Of a stretch of DNA of 64,000 nt, positions 36,184 through 45,239 are shown one piece after another (position 1 is the stretch's first letter; every line of letters begins with the position of its first letter). Below the pieces are notes generated by a model. The model made no database searches. It saw only the letters and a list, made by a program, of their open reading frames with translations, and was not told the DNA's origin. The position numbers and the translations under genes were made by a program. Source of the stretch: Lachnospiraceae bacterium (lineage in GTDB: Bacteria > Bacillota > Clostridia > Lachnospirales > Lachnospiraceae); the NCBI GenBank assembly GCA_025758065.1, contig CP107199.1, positions 558,001 through 622,000 of the forward strand, written 5' to 3'.

Positions 36184-37107
36184 TTATTTATTTGCAAAAT
36201 AAACTTCATAAGCATTTTCATAAAAAATCTGTTCTTTTTCCTGTTCTGTGAACACAGGGGATTCATCTATATAGCCGACATAATGCTCATATACATCCTC
36301 TTTTAACGCCGATGGCATGTCTGTGCCAAACATCAGTTTTTCTGATCCTACGATTTCTTTGGCCAAACGGATAAACTCAATGGCTTTAAGATAGGGATAG
36401 GTATCTGGCCTGCAGTTATGGACCAGACTTGACAGATCAAACCACAAATTCGGAAACTGCAGCACTTCTAATGCCTGCCGCAATTTATCCTTATCTTTAT
36501 CCGATGGAGCCAGCAGATGACAGGCTACAAATTTCATTTCCGGATATCTTTTAACCAGATTTCGAAGTCCCAAAACCTGCCAGCTGTCACTTTTGCATTT
36601 TCCGATATCAATTACGAATACGTGACCATGATCACAGGCGTAGGAACAGGCCTCATCCATCACAGGTCCATCCACCTTAAATTCAGGATGAATGGCCATC
36701 AGACCGGAACCGGTACTTACTTCAAACTTCTCTATCTTAAAATTCAGTTCTTCAAACAGATATCTACGGATTCCATCCCGGTCACGGGAATAGGGATCAT
36801 ATGCGCCAGCTCCTGCGAATCGGTCCGGATACTTTTTAGCCGCCAGATAGGTATAGTAATTCTGATATCCGTAAAAATTTCCCTGAAGCAGCACTGCCTT
36901 TTCTACCCCGTTTGCATCCATCACTTTCAGCAGATCCTCCGGCGTCACACAATCCCCGCCGAATTCCTCAGGTATCATCCTCACAGTCTGACCATTAGCA
37001 TAAACGGCCATTCCATTTCCTATGCTGCGCAGTTCACCGCCCGCACCTGTGCCGGCAATATACTGAACCACATGGGCGTGGCTGTCAATGATCCTGCTTT
37101 TTCTCAT
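36184..37107 (-). CDS. amidohydrolase family protein (PF04909-like), possible lactonase
   Basis: 307-residue metal-dependent TIM-barrel hydrolase. IIDSHAHVVQ gives the HxH metal site, VACHLLAPSDKD and MFGTDMPSAL the later His and the catalytic Asp. Members include 2-pyrone-dicarboxylate lactonases and sugar lactonases, as well as decarboxylases. In this operon a lactonase opening a sugar lactone is plausible. I start at the ATG at 37107, which overlaps the permease stop (ATGA) and has GGAGG upstream. A longer frame from 37218 would overlap the permease gene. Confidence 0.82.
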   Translation of the reverse strand: MRKSRIIDSHAHVVQYIAGTGAGGELRSIGNGMAVYANGQTVRMIPEEFGGDCVTPEDLLKVMDANGVEKAVLLQGNFYGYQNYYTYLAAKKYPDRFAGAGAYDPYSRDRDGIRRYLFEELNFKIEKFEVSTGSGLMAIHPEFKVDGPVMDEACSYACDHGHVFVIDIGKCKSDSWQVLGLRNLVKRYPEMKFVACHLLAPSDKDKDKLRQALEVLQFPNLWFDLSSLVHNCRPDTYPYLKAIEFIRLAKEIVGSEKLMFGTDMPSALKEDVYEHYVGYIDESPVFTEQEKEQIFYENAYEVYFANK

Positions 37108-37952
37108 CCTTTCACACCTCCTGCCGCAATTCCTTCTACAAAGGAATCCTGTGCTGCGAAGAATACGATCAGAGATGGGATGATGGCGATCAGTGACATA
37201 GCCAGTACTCTGTTCCATTCAAAGCCTACATCAGCGTCCATGGACATACGAAGGAAAATAGATACCGGATATTTGGATACTGTATTAACATAAATCAGTG
37301 GTCCCATAAAATCGTTGGATGCCCACATAAACTGGAACAATGCGCAGGAGACAATGGACGGTTTCAGCATAGGAACGATCACATACCATAATCTCTGCAT
37401 GATTCCGCATCCATCAATTTCAGCCGCTTCTTCCAATTCTCTTGGTATCCCTCTAAGGAACTGGATCAGCATGTATACAAAGTAGGTATCACCTGCCAAC
37501 AGAGAAGGAATTATGATGGGAAGGTAAGAATCCAGCCATCCCACCTGGTCAAACAGTATATACTGAGGTACATTCAGTACTACCTGAGGCAGGAAAAGGG
37601 TTGACAGCAGGATTGCAAAGGAAAAACGTTTGCCAACAAAATTAAACCGTGCAAATCCATAAGCGGTCAGCGTTGCTGAAGCTACCGTAAAGATTACTTT
37701 TGGTATTACAAACTTATATGTATTTGCCATGAAATGAAGAAGCGTCATTCCCTGGTATCCTGCAAAGCCTTTTTGATATCCACTGAAAGTAGGTGCCTTT
37801 GGTATAAAGTTTACACTTGAAAATATCTGCTCATTGGTCATAAAAGAAGCCCCGATCATCCAGATCAGAGGATATACCATGACAACTCCCACCGCCAAAA
37901 GGATGACATATCGTAAGACCATATTTACTTTATAGCGTGTTTCGCGAGTCAT
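37104..37952 (-). CDS. ABC carbohydrate permease, MalG type
   Basis: 282-residue membrane subunit with six segments. The EAA loop reads ELEEAAEIDGCGIMQRLWYVIVP-like around 185-210, the docking point for the ATPase. It forms a heterodimer with the next permease (37958). No ATPase gene is in the operon, so a shared MsmK-type ATPase from elsewhere is expected. Confidence 0.93.
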   Translation of the reverse strand: MTRETRYKVNMVLRYVILLAVGVVMVYPLIWMIGASFMTNEQIFSSVNFIPKAPTFSGYQKGFAGYQGMTLLHFMANTYKFVIPKVIFTVASATLTAYGFARFNFVGKRFSFAILLSTLFLPQVVLNVPQYILFDQVGWLDSYLPIIIPSLLAGDTYFVYMLIQFLRGIPRELEEAAEIDGCGIMQRLWYVIVPMLKPSIVSCALFQFMWASNDFMGPLIYVNTVSKYPVSIFLRMSMDADVGFEWNRVLAMSLIAIIPSLIVFFAAQDSFVEGIAAGGVKG

Positions 37953-37957
37953 TACAT

Positions 37958-38860
37958 TTACCTCCCATCTTCATCTGAATAATATACCCAGTACTTCTGG
38001 CTCAGGAATGATACCGCTGTCAGGGTCATGATGATCAGGAACAGCAGCCATGCAATGGCACTTGCCATTCCCATTTCATAGCTCTTAAACGCATTGTTGT
38101 ATACCAGCAGAGATACTAACGTAGTAGAACGAAGCGGTCCTCCCTGCGTTACAATAAATGGTCCGTTAAATTCCTGGAACTTATTGCACAGCTGAGTAAC
38201 AAAATTATAAAAAATAACCGGTGTAATAAGGGGAATAGTGATACTGAAGAACTGTCTCCATTTTCCGGCTCCGTCAATGGATGCCGCCTCATATAGATCC
38301 TTTGACACACCCTTTAAAGCAGCAAGAAAGATTACCATAGGGGAACCAAACTGCCAGATCTTCAAAAATACGATTACCCAGAAAGCCCCGGTTGGATCTC
38401 CTAACCAGTTAAATGGCTGGATTCCAAACCTGGATCCGATCATATTCACAAGTCCCTCTGTTTTAAACAGGAATCTCCACAATACTGCGATAGAAACCGA
38501 TCCGCCTAAAATGGAAGGAATATAATAGGCTGTTCTGAAAAAATTCACACCCTTAATCTTAAAATTCAAGATATAAGCAATAAACAGCGCAAATATTAAT
38601 TCCAGCGGGACTGTAAGAAACGCATATTTAAAGGTCTGTATAAAGGCCTTCATGATCATAGGATCTCCCAGTATTTTTTTATAATTGTCCAAACCAGAAA
38701 AAGTGGCTGTCCTGAAAAGATTGTAATCATGAAAGCTGTAGATCAATGATGATACAAATGGGTACAATTTAAAAATTGCAAAACCAATCCACCATGGCAG
38801 GATCAACAGCAATCCCACATTCTTTTTCTTGAATGTTTTGAATTTCGTTTTTTCCTTCAT
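37958..38860 (-). CDS. ABC carbohydrate permease, MalF/UgpA type
   Basis: 300-residue membrane subunit with six segments. The EAA loop contains DLYEAASIDGAGKWRQFFSI. First gene of the acid-sugar operon, transcribed away from the double-LysR gene. The two start codons are 255 bases apart. The N terminus is very basic (KEKTKFKTFKKK). Confidence 0.93.
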   Translation of the reverse strand: MKEKTKFKTFKKKNVGLLLILPWWIGFAIFKLYPFVSSLIYSFHDYNLFRTATFSGLDNYKKILGDPMIMKAFIQTFKYAFLTVPLELIFALFIAYILNFKIKGVNFFRTAYYIPSILGGSVSIAVLWRFLFKTEGLVNMIGSRFGIQPFNWLGDPTGAFWVIVFLKIWQFGSPMVIFLAALKGVSKDLYEAASIDGAGKWRQFFSITIPLITPVIFYNFVTQLCNKFQEFNGPFIVTQGGPLRSTTLVSLLVYNNAFKSYEMGMASAIAWLLFLIIMTLTAVSFLSQKYWVYYSDEDGR

Positions 38861-39011
38861 GTTCTCCTTCTCCTTTTTTCATAGCATTTTAAATATAATA
38901 TTTTCGCGCTATGACGTTGACATTTTTAGCATTTTTGACCTTATTTTCATGTCATACGTCTTTATATTTTGTATTATATACTTGTATTTCTTATTTTACA
39001 AAGCCATATTC

Positions 39012-39045
39012 ATTATACTTATCATGGCATTTTAGTTATACTAAA
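39012..39045 (-). promoter_or_regulatory. likely LysR operator and -10 of the acid-sugar operon
   Basis: A perfect inverted repeat TTTAGT-tat-ACTAAA (39031-39045) fits the LysR T-N11-A pattern. On the minus strand a TATAAT (39012-39017) follows about 14 bases on with no good -35, as expected for an activator-dependent promoter. The repeat also lies just 5' of the regulator's own -35. Confidence 0.6.
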
Positions 39046-39054
39046 TGTATTATT

Positions 39055-39082
39055 TTGACATTCCATGGATTTTATTTATAAT
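39055..39082 (+). promoter_or_regulatory. promoter of the double-LysR gene
   Basis: Perfect TTGACA (39055-39060) and perfect TATAAT (39077-39082) with a 16-base spacer. The inverted repeat at 39031-39045 lies directly upstream, so autoregulation is likely. Confidence 0.8.
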
Positions 39083-39115
39083 GAAGATAGAAATTAAAAA
39101 GGGGATTGATCTCAT

Positions 39116-41020
39116 ATGACAACACGACACTTTTATTATCTTACAGTTATAGCAGATATGGGAAATCTTTCAGCTGCGGCTGAGAAACTACAGATCTCAC
39201 AGCCTGCTCTGAGCAAGTTTCTTACAGAATACGAAACCTCCCTTGGTTTCCAGATTTTTCTCCGTTATCACCGTCATCTGGTACCTACCTCTGAGGGCCG
39301 CTGTGTCATAGAATACGCCCATAAGATTGTAAGTGAACAAAACAGGCTTTCCCAATCCCTACGGCCTATCATCAATATGAATCATACCTATATCCATCTT
39401 GGAACCGGTCCTAATCGTGGTTCCATGATATACAGCCGGATCTATCAGCCATTTATGAAGCGTTACCCGGATATTTCTCTGTCGCTGACAGAGCTGTACT
39501 CCAGCAAACAAACAGATGCCATACTAAAAGGCCAGGTGGATCTCGCTATCGGCTCTGGAAAATCTTCCGATAAAGTAACCGATATCCCCGTTGCCCGTGA
39601 AGAGCTTTTGGTAGCCCTTCCTACTGCTCATCCTCTGTCATCTTCAGATAAAGTCCGGCTTACCGATTTGAAAGACACTCCTTTTGTACTCCAGGGCCCA
39701 CGACACAATATCCGCATCCTTGCAGATGGGCTTTTTAAAGAAGCTGGTTTTGAGCCTGTGATCACCTTTGAGTCTGATAATGTGATCATCGTGGATTCCA
39801 TGCTCCACCAGGCTGCCGGAGCAGGCTTTGTATCTAAAAAATATGCTGCTCCCTGCAATGAATTAGTTTTTCTCCCACTGGATCCGCCTGTGTATCAGGA
39901 AACCCACATCCGTTTCCCCTTGGGTCATAAACTGACAGAGCCTGAACAATACCTTGTTTTTCTTCTGATCCGTGATTTCCAGTCAAATCCAGATCGCCGT
40001 TTCGAGATCATTCCTTCAAAAGAAGTAAATGACTTTCTCCAGGCTGCCAATCCGGCTGTCAGCAGTACAAATTCTTCTGTTTCTACACCGAACAGACATA
40101 TGACTGCATCTTCTGTACAAGCTCCTTCTAAAGTAAGTCTGAATCCTCAGCTACTCCGGTATGTGATCGCCATTGTAGATGAAAAAAGCCTGACAAAAGC
40201 CGCTGAAAAGTTTTACCTGACACAGCCCACACTTTCCCGATACCTCCATGGGATAGAAAAAATGCTGGGTACCAAATTATTTACAAGGGAGCATAACCGG
40301 TTACGTCCCACAAATGCTGGAAAAGTCTTTGTAAACTTTGCCCGCAATATCTTACAGATTGAAGAGGAAATGTCGGAACACATCAAAACCTATCAACAAG
40401 GACACGAAGGCAGCATTTACCTGCAATGTGATTCAAGTCTGCTCCACATCATCCAGACCCAGGTTGTCCCTGTTTTTAAAGAACAGCACCCGGATATCCA
40501 GTTGAATGTCAATACCAACAGCCGTGAGCAGATCCAGGAATCACTTTTAAATGCCTCTGCCGACTATGGAGTCTATTTTTCCTGCGAAGAGGAACACCCC
40601 ATTTTAGACAGCCGTATCCTCAGTGAAGATGAGCTTGTATATTGTTCCAGAAGCACTCCTCTTTCTGATCCATCGGAACTTTCAAAAACCATGACTGTTC
40701 CAAAAGGGAATCCACTTCGCGACGAACAGGAACGTTTGTTTAAGCAGTTATATCCGACGGTTCCCCGTCCGTTCTGCGAAGCAGTTCCATCCGTTCTGCT
40801 CTTTCTGGAAAGAAATGGTGTTGGAAATACAATACTGCCGTCAAAAATCATGAGAGATAGCCAGGAAGATTGTCACTTTCTCACACCTTCCCAGGGATAT
40901 TTTCTCATCATGGCCCACCACCCCATTCGCACCATGCCTCCGGTGACCAGAGATTTAGAAACTCTGCTTTACGATACATTTGAAACATATTTTGAGCATT
41001 ATGATGAGATGTTTTCATAG
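39116..41020 (+). CDS. tandem (double) LysR-type transcriptional regulator
   Basis: One uninterrupted 634-residue protein with two complete LysR units. Unit 1 has a winged helix at about 1-62 (NLSAAAEKLQISQPALSKFL) and an effector domain at about 90-290 (VDLAIGSGKS, AGAGFVSKK). A Ser/Thr/Asn/Pro linker spans about 301-342. Unit 2 has a winged helix at about 345-403 (SLTKAAEKFYLTQPTLSRYL) and an effector domain at about 432-615 (RNGVGNTILPSKI). Normal LysR proteins are about 300 residues with one unit. It is divergent from the acid-sugar operon and probably controls it. The stop is TAG. Confidence 0.93.
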   Translation: MTTRHFYYLTVIADMGNLSAAAEKLQISQPALSKFLTEYETSLGFQIFLRYHRHLVPTSEGRCVIEYAHKIVSEQNRLSQSLRPIINMNHTYIHLGTGPNRGSMIYSRIYQPFMKRYPDISLSLTELYSSKQTDAILKGQVDLAIGSGKSSDKVTDIPVAREELLVALPTAHPLSSSDKVRLTDLKDTPFVLQGPRHNIRILADGLFKEAGFEPVITFESDNVIIVDSMLHQAAGAGFVSKKYAAPCNELVFLPLDPPVYQETHIRFPLGHKLTEPEQYLVFLLIRDFQSNPDRRFEIIPSKEVNDFLQAANPAVSSTNSSVSTPNRHMTASSVQAPSKVSLNPQLLRYVIAIVDEKSLTKAAEKFYLTQPTLSRYLHGIEKMLGTKLFTREHNRLRPTNAGKVFVNFARNILQIEEEMSEHIKTYQQGHEGSIYLQCDSSLLHIIQTQVVPVFKEQHPDIQLNVNTNSREQIQESLLNASADYGVYFSCEEEHPILDSRILSEDELVYCSRSTPLSDPSELSKTMTVPKGNPLRDEQERLFKQLYPTVPRPFCEAVPSVLLFLERNGVGNTILPSKIMRDSQEDCHFLTPSQGYFLIMAHHPIRTMPPVTRDLETLLYDTFETYFEHYDEMFS

Positions 41021-41027
41021 CTGGTTA

Positions 41028-41063
41028 AAAAAACAGCTGTCGGACTGTAACTGGCAGCTGTTT
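41028..41063. terminator. bidirectional terminator between the LysR and hipA genes
   Basis: AAACAGCTG (41031-41039) pairs with CAGCTGTTT (41055-41063). An A-run lies before and a T-rich stretch after. It serves the convergent genes ending at 41020 and 41076. Confidence 0.85.
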
Positions 41064-41075
41064 CTTATTTTTTCC

Positions 41076-42203
41076 TTATTTTTTCAGATACTCACCAAGC
41101 ATCTGTGTTACGCATGTCTGTATTTCATCTATTATCTGTTCACAGGCAGCTCTTTTCATACTAGCTGTCATTCCCACCGCCAGAAGTTCTTTTCTTCCTG
41201 GATTTCTTCCATTTCCATCAACTGTGGTCGTATGTTCTCCATAATAAGTATTGCTGTAGGTAAGATCATAGGCCGGGCTCAGATGCCATCTGTCTTCTGT
41301 TTCATTATATAGATAGGTGAAATTTTTCGAGTGGTCATCCCGGTTATGTGCAAATACATTAAAACACATTCTCCGGAACATATTTTCCACATCTTTTTCA
41401 TTATCCCTTGTTAATATTTTCGTCAGTTTCATCAGACTATGATAATCCAGACTCGGCTGTTCAAAATCTAATTCTAAAAGAGCTGCCGCTGTCAGCATAT
41501 GGATTCTCTTTCCACCTGGTCTTCTGTCAAATCTTTTGGTTCCAAAATATCCTTTGCACCTGTCAGATGGAAATAGTTTCGTTTCACTCATAGCAATTTG
41601 GCATTGCTTTGCGCAGCAGGAGTAATCATACTCCATCTTTCCTGTATCTTTCCCATCTACATGTGCAGGAAATTTTATAATCCATTCTTCTCCATGGATT
41701 GTTGTCATAATTTTAGGTCTTGCACCGCCGCTGGTACCTCCCAAATGATACAGTTCATCTAATTTATCCGAATATTCTGTATTTAATATTTTCTGACATT
41801 CTTCTGCCAGTTCATCTAAATCCAGCTTCCCTGTTTCTTCATCAAAACTCTTTTCCGGATAATACGTCAATGCTCCCATTCCAGAACTTCCAACAATCGC
41901 CAGTCGGTCTAAAATCGTCAGTTCATCTGGATTCTGCTGATGTGCACGAATCAGTCGATCCAGCAAAAGTCTTCCCCAATTGTCTGGAAGACTATCTGCA
42001 AATACTCCAAAAAGGCCTGAAAAATAATCTTTCGTTGGAACAAATACCTGGTTTTTCAAAGGCAACGAAAAAGGACTAATGGAAAAGCCATTTTCCAGCC
42101 ATTCCTGTGCGTATTGAAATGCAGCTTTGTAATCTGCAGTCAACGCCAGTGTTCCTACAAGTTTTTCCCCATAATATACCTGAAGCACATTATCTTCTTT
42201 CAT
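41076..42203 (-). CDS. hipA: HipA-family serine/threonine kinase toxin
   Basis: 375-residue toxin-type kinase. The N-terminal subdomain has FVPTKDYFSGLFGVFADSLPDNWGR-type features, typical of HipA. A glycine-rich loop TSGGARPK follows at about 160, then the catalytic motif FAHNRDDHSKN and the metal motif SPAYDLTYS. Family kinases phosphorylate tRNA synthetases and slow growth. Its start overlaps the hipB stop by 14 bases. Residues needed for activity look intact. Confidence 0.9.
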   Translation of the reverse strand: MKEDNVLQVYYGEKLVGTLALTADYKAAFQYAQEWLENGFSISPFSLPLKNQVFVPTKDYFSGLFGVFADSLPDNWGRLLLDRLIRAHQQNPDELTILDRLAIVGSSGMGALTYYPEKSFDEETGKLDLDELAEECQKILNTEYSDKLDELYHLGGTSGGARPKIMTTIHGEEWIIKFPAHVDGKDTGKMEYDYSCCAKQCQIAMSETKLFPSDRCKGYFGTKRFDRRPGGKRIHMLTAAALLELDFEQPSLDYHSLMKLTKILTRDNEKDVENMFRRMCFNVFAHNRDDHSKNFTYLYNETEDRWHLSPAYDLTYSNTYYGEHTTTVDGNGRNPGRKELLAVGMTASMKRAACEQIIDEIQTCVTQMLGEYLKK

Positions 42204-42468
42204 TGATAACCTCCCGTATATCCTTGTATGGTACCTGCGTAAAAAGATTTCTCAATTCATCTGCCATATCCAGTGCCATAGCGATTTTTGTTAAGGATAT
42301 TAATGATATCTGCCCTGTAGCTTCAAATCTCTTAATAGATCCATAACTTACCCCACTGATTGAAGCTAACTTTTCCTGTGATATAGAGCGGCGTTTTCTG
42401 ATATTTCGTACACGAAGCGCAAGATTCTGATCCAGTTCTTCCGCTGTTTCCCATATAAATTGTTCCAT
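42190..42468 (-). CDS. hipB: HipB-family antitoxin / Xre repressor
   Basis: 92-residue protein with a helix-turn-helix (about 22-70: RKRRSISQEKLASISGVSYGSIKRFE). It should bind and neutralise HipA and repress the pair. It is longer at the N terminus than E. coli HipB. Two copies of a short AT-rich operator-like sequence lie just upstream. Confidence 0.88.
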   Translation of the reverse strand: MEQFIWETAEELDQNLALRVRNIRKRRSISQEKLASISGVSYGSIKRFEATGQISLISLTKIAMALDMADELRNLFTQVPYKDIREVINERR

Positions 42469-42489
42469 AAATGCCTCATTTATTTTCTG

Positions 42490-42542
42490 CTAATATTTTA
42501 TCCAAAACAGCATTTTTTATATAAAAAAGATAATATTTTATC
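42490..42542 (-). promoter_or_regulatory. two operator-like repeats upstream of hipB
   Basis: TAATATTTTATC occurs at 42491-42502 and again at 42531-42542, 40 bases apart, close to four helical turns. The second sits inside GATAA-TATT-TTATC, a palindrome with 5-bp arms. The spacing suits cooperative binding by HipB. Confidence 0.65.
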
Positions 42543-42614
42543 TATTTGTATTTTAACATTTACTTTCACAGTGCGCAACTTTCTTTTCCGTTAAAAACGT
42601 TTCCGTTTCTTTAT

Positions 42615-43496
42615 TTATTTTTTCAGATACTCCGTATAAGGCACATCTGGATCCAGGATCAGACCGCCGTGCATGGTTGGTGCTTTAGCTGGTTTCATAT
42701 AATCGCCGTATTCTGCGGTCAACCTTCCATCATAGCCCACCGGCACCGGTATCCTGCGGTTTTCAAATGGCATGTAGACCGCTTCCTTAAACCACTCCCG
42801 TTTCCAGGTGTTTTTTTCCAGATAACGAATAAAAACCGTATCGCACACATATTCCGTATCTTTTCCTTTAAAACGAGTACACAGTTTTTCATAACCCTTA
42901 TACGCCTTGCGCATAGGAATATGAAGAATGCTTCCCACGCCATGAAGGAGCTTTCCGAAAAATGTTGCATTTTCATAATAATCAAACCGATACCATGTAT
43001 AAAGTACGGTCCAGTAAAACTGGATCTTCTTAGCCCAGCTTTTTCTAGCTTTTTCCGTCTTTGGCATACCATCTAATGGGAAAATGTCAATGAAAATGCC
43101 GCAGTTATAACCTGCTTTTTTATCTTCTTCATTGCAGCCGCAGGTCTTACTGTTGCGTATCTGGGCATGCCCTCTAAGATAGTTTTTTTCTGTATATACA
43201 GTCTGGAGAACCAGATCTTCTTTCAGCCAGTCCGGAGCGATCTGTACGAATTTATCGTAATCTTCCCTTAACATCACCAGGTCAATATCATCATCCCAGG
43301 GAATATATCCTTCATGGCGGATAGTGCCAATGAGAGTTCCGCTGTCTGCAAAATATTTAAGCCCATTGGCTTTGCAGATACGCTCCACTTCATCTAACAT
43401 TTCCAGCTGTACCGCCCATACACGTTTTGTCTTTTCATCTACCGTATATCCGCAGCGTATTTCTTCTTTGTAGAATTCCGGCTTTTCTTTCAGCAT
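42615..43496 (-). CDS. LicD family phosphotransferase
   Basis: 293-residue enzyme of the LicD/fukutin nucleotidyltransferase fold. Signature segments are KYFADSGTLIGTIRHEGYIP and WDDDIDLVM, with the Asp cluster that binds metal. A basic and aromatic C-terminal part follows. LicD enzymes move phosphocholine or similar groups from a CDP carrier to a surface glycan. No licA/licB choline genes are seen, so the group carried may instead come from the fusion enzyme at 48324. It follows a flippase gene by 62 bases. Confidence 0.9.
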   Translation of the reverse strand: MLKEKPEFYKEEIRCGYTVDEKTKRVWAVQLEMLDEVERICKANGLKYFADSGTLIGTIRHEGYIPWDDDIDLVMLREDYDKFVQIAPDWLKEDLVLQTVYTEKNYLRGHAQIRNSKTCGCNEEDKKAGYNCGIFIDIFPLDGMPKTEKARKSWAKKIQFYWTVLYTWYRFDYYENATFFGKLLHGVGSILHIPMRKAYKGYEKLCTRFKGKDTEYVCDTVFIRYLEKNTWKREWFKEAVYMPFENRRIPVPVGYDGRLTAEYGDYMKPAKAPTMHGGLILDPDVPYTEYLKK

Positions 43497-43558
43497 GTCC
43501 TATGATCCTTCCAAACTGTTTTGTCTAACACAATCTTTCTTTATATAGTTAAAACCTG

Positions 43559-45022
43559 CTATGGCTGTCCCGTCAGCCGTCTGTATATGATTCCCAGATA
43601 CCGGTACAGGAACGCATCATGCATAACCAGAAGCACCAGGAAATATACCACTGCCCCGGCTCCGATCTGTACAAAGGTAGTGATCGGTCCAAGTCCACGG
43701 ACCTGTTCCAAAAACTGTCCTGTCCATACCACAGCTCCCAGCATAACTACAGCTGCCGCAAGCCGCTTCCAGCCATAGCGCACCAGCATCTTCGGTTTTA
43801 TAAAATCTCTTCCCAGCCACAGATAGAGAGATATGATAAAGCACTCTGCCGCTACAGAAGCCGCAGCAGCCCCGGAAGCCGCAAAATGAGGGATCAGCAG
43901 GAAATTTAAGCAGGCATTGACTGCGGCTCCTGCCACGATCACTTTACCACTCTGGGCACGTTTTCCGCCTGGCGTTAAGATCTGGCTGCCAATACAGTCG
44001 CTTAATCCCACAACCAGTACCAGCGGACTGCACACATACATCAAAAATGTAACCGGCAGATAGCCATTTCCCAAAAACCAGGGAATAAACTGGGCTGCGA
44101 TCCCCGCCAGTCCCAGCATAATAGGCATTGCCATTAAAAGCACGAAATCTAACGAATCCCGGATACGCTCATGTACTTCCTCGATACGCCCATTTCCAAA
44201 TAAATAAGACATGCGGGCAGACATAACCGCATTAAAAGACATGATCAGTATCTTCGCCATGTTCACAAAGCCGGTAGCATACTCATAATAACCGTTCTGG
44301 GACTTATTTTCCCCAGAGAACCAGCCAAGCATAGTCTTATCTAAAATGGTGTACACAGAAGTTGCAATGGTGGGGATAAAATACACCAGCGTTTCTTTTA
44401 AATGCCGCAGCGGACAAAGTTCCTTTAAAACAGGGCGCTCTACCTGCCCCTTTAAATACCCCCACATGGAGATATTTCCCAAAAGTCCTGTGGCTGCCGT
44501 CAGCGCCACATACAACAGCAGGTCCTCTTTTTTACGGATAAATAAAAACAGCATGGCAATACCCACAAGCTTTACTGCCGTATTTCGCAAAACGATGAGA
44601 GAATACTGCTCCAGCCCGCCAAAAAACCAGGAAATATCAAAGGCAACAGCAGTCAGCGTCATGGTAAGCACGATATAATAAGGACGATATTCTCTGGCAA
44701 AACCAATCACAAACAGCCAGATCATAAGGCATGCCGCCGTGGTTGCCATGCAAAGCGCCTCGATCTCCCAGAAAAGACGGTTGCGCATCTTTATGTCATC
44801 TCTGTGCCTTGCGATCTCTCTCTGCCCATAAGAAGCTGTTCCCAGTGCCGCCAATATGGCAAAATACTGGACTACAGAATTGGTATAACTCTGCACTCCC
44901 GTTCCGTCTGCCCCCAGAACACGGGAAATATAGGGCGTTGTGATAAAGGGTGTGATCAGAGTCATCACCTGGTAAATTAAATTGTATATATAGTTTTTCC
45001 GAACACTTGGTGCTTTTGCCAT
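43559..45022 (-). CDS. polysaccharide flippase (Wzx-like)
   Basis: About 487 residues with 12-14 membrane segments. NYIYNLIYQVMTLITPFITT and YISRVLGADGTGVQSYTNSVVQYF are the classic start of oligosaccharide flippases. It likely moves a lipid-linked unit that LicD decorates. I prefer the ATG at 45022. One at 45043 adds MEYREDL without a better ribosome site. Confidence 0.87.
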   Translation of the reverse strand: MAKAPSVRKNYIYNLIYQVMTLITPFITTPYISRVLGADGTGVQSYTNSVVQYFAILAALGTASYGQREIARHRDDIKMRNRLFWEIEALCMATTAACLMIWLFVIGFAREYRPYYIVLTMTLTAVAFDISWFFGGLEQYSLIVLRNTAVKLVGIAMLFLFIRKKEDLLLYVALTAATGLLGNISMWGYLKGQVERPVLKELCPLRHLKETLVYFIPTIATSVYTILDKTMLGWFSGENKSQNGYYEYATGFVNMAKILIMSFNAVMSARMSYLFGNGRIEEVHERIRDSLDFVLLMAMPIMLGLAGIAAQFIPWFLGNGYLPVTFLMYVCSPLVLVVGLSDCIGSQILTPGGKRAQSGKVIVAGAAVNACLNFLLIPHFAASGAAAASVAAECFIISLYLWLGRDFIKPKMLVRYGWKRLAAAVVMLGAVVWTGQFLEQVRGLGPITTFVQIGAGAVVYFLVLLVMHDAFLYRYLGIIYRRLTGQP

Positions 45023-45147
45023 AAGATCTTCTCTATACTCCATTTACATTTATGTTCTCTGGAAATCTTTTTTGTCTCTTGGCTCATTATACCCATGGAA
45101 GACTTTTTAAGCAAGGTCTTTATCATCCTCAATTCTTTCAAACATCA

Positions 45148-45177
45148 TTGACAAATTACCCTTTTTGTGCCTATTCT
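45148..45177 (+). promoter_or_regulatory. promoter of the YHYH-domain gene
   Basis: Perfect TTGACA (45148-45153), an 18-base spacer and TATTCT (45172-45177). The start codon is about 60 bases further on, with AAGGGGG before it. Confidence 0.6.
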
Positions 45178-45239
45178 ATACTTATAATGTAACCGTAATA
45201 AATACAGATCTAAAAATGATCACAAGGGGGATACATATT

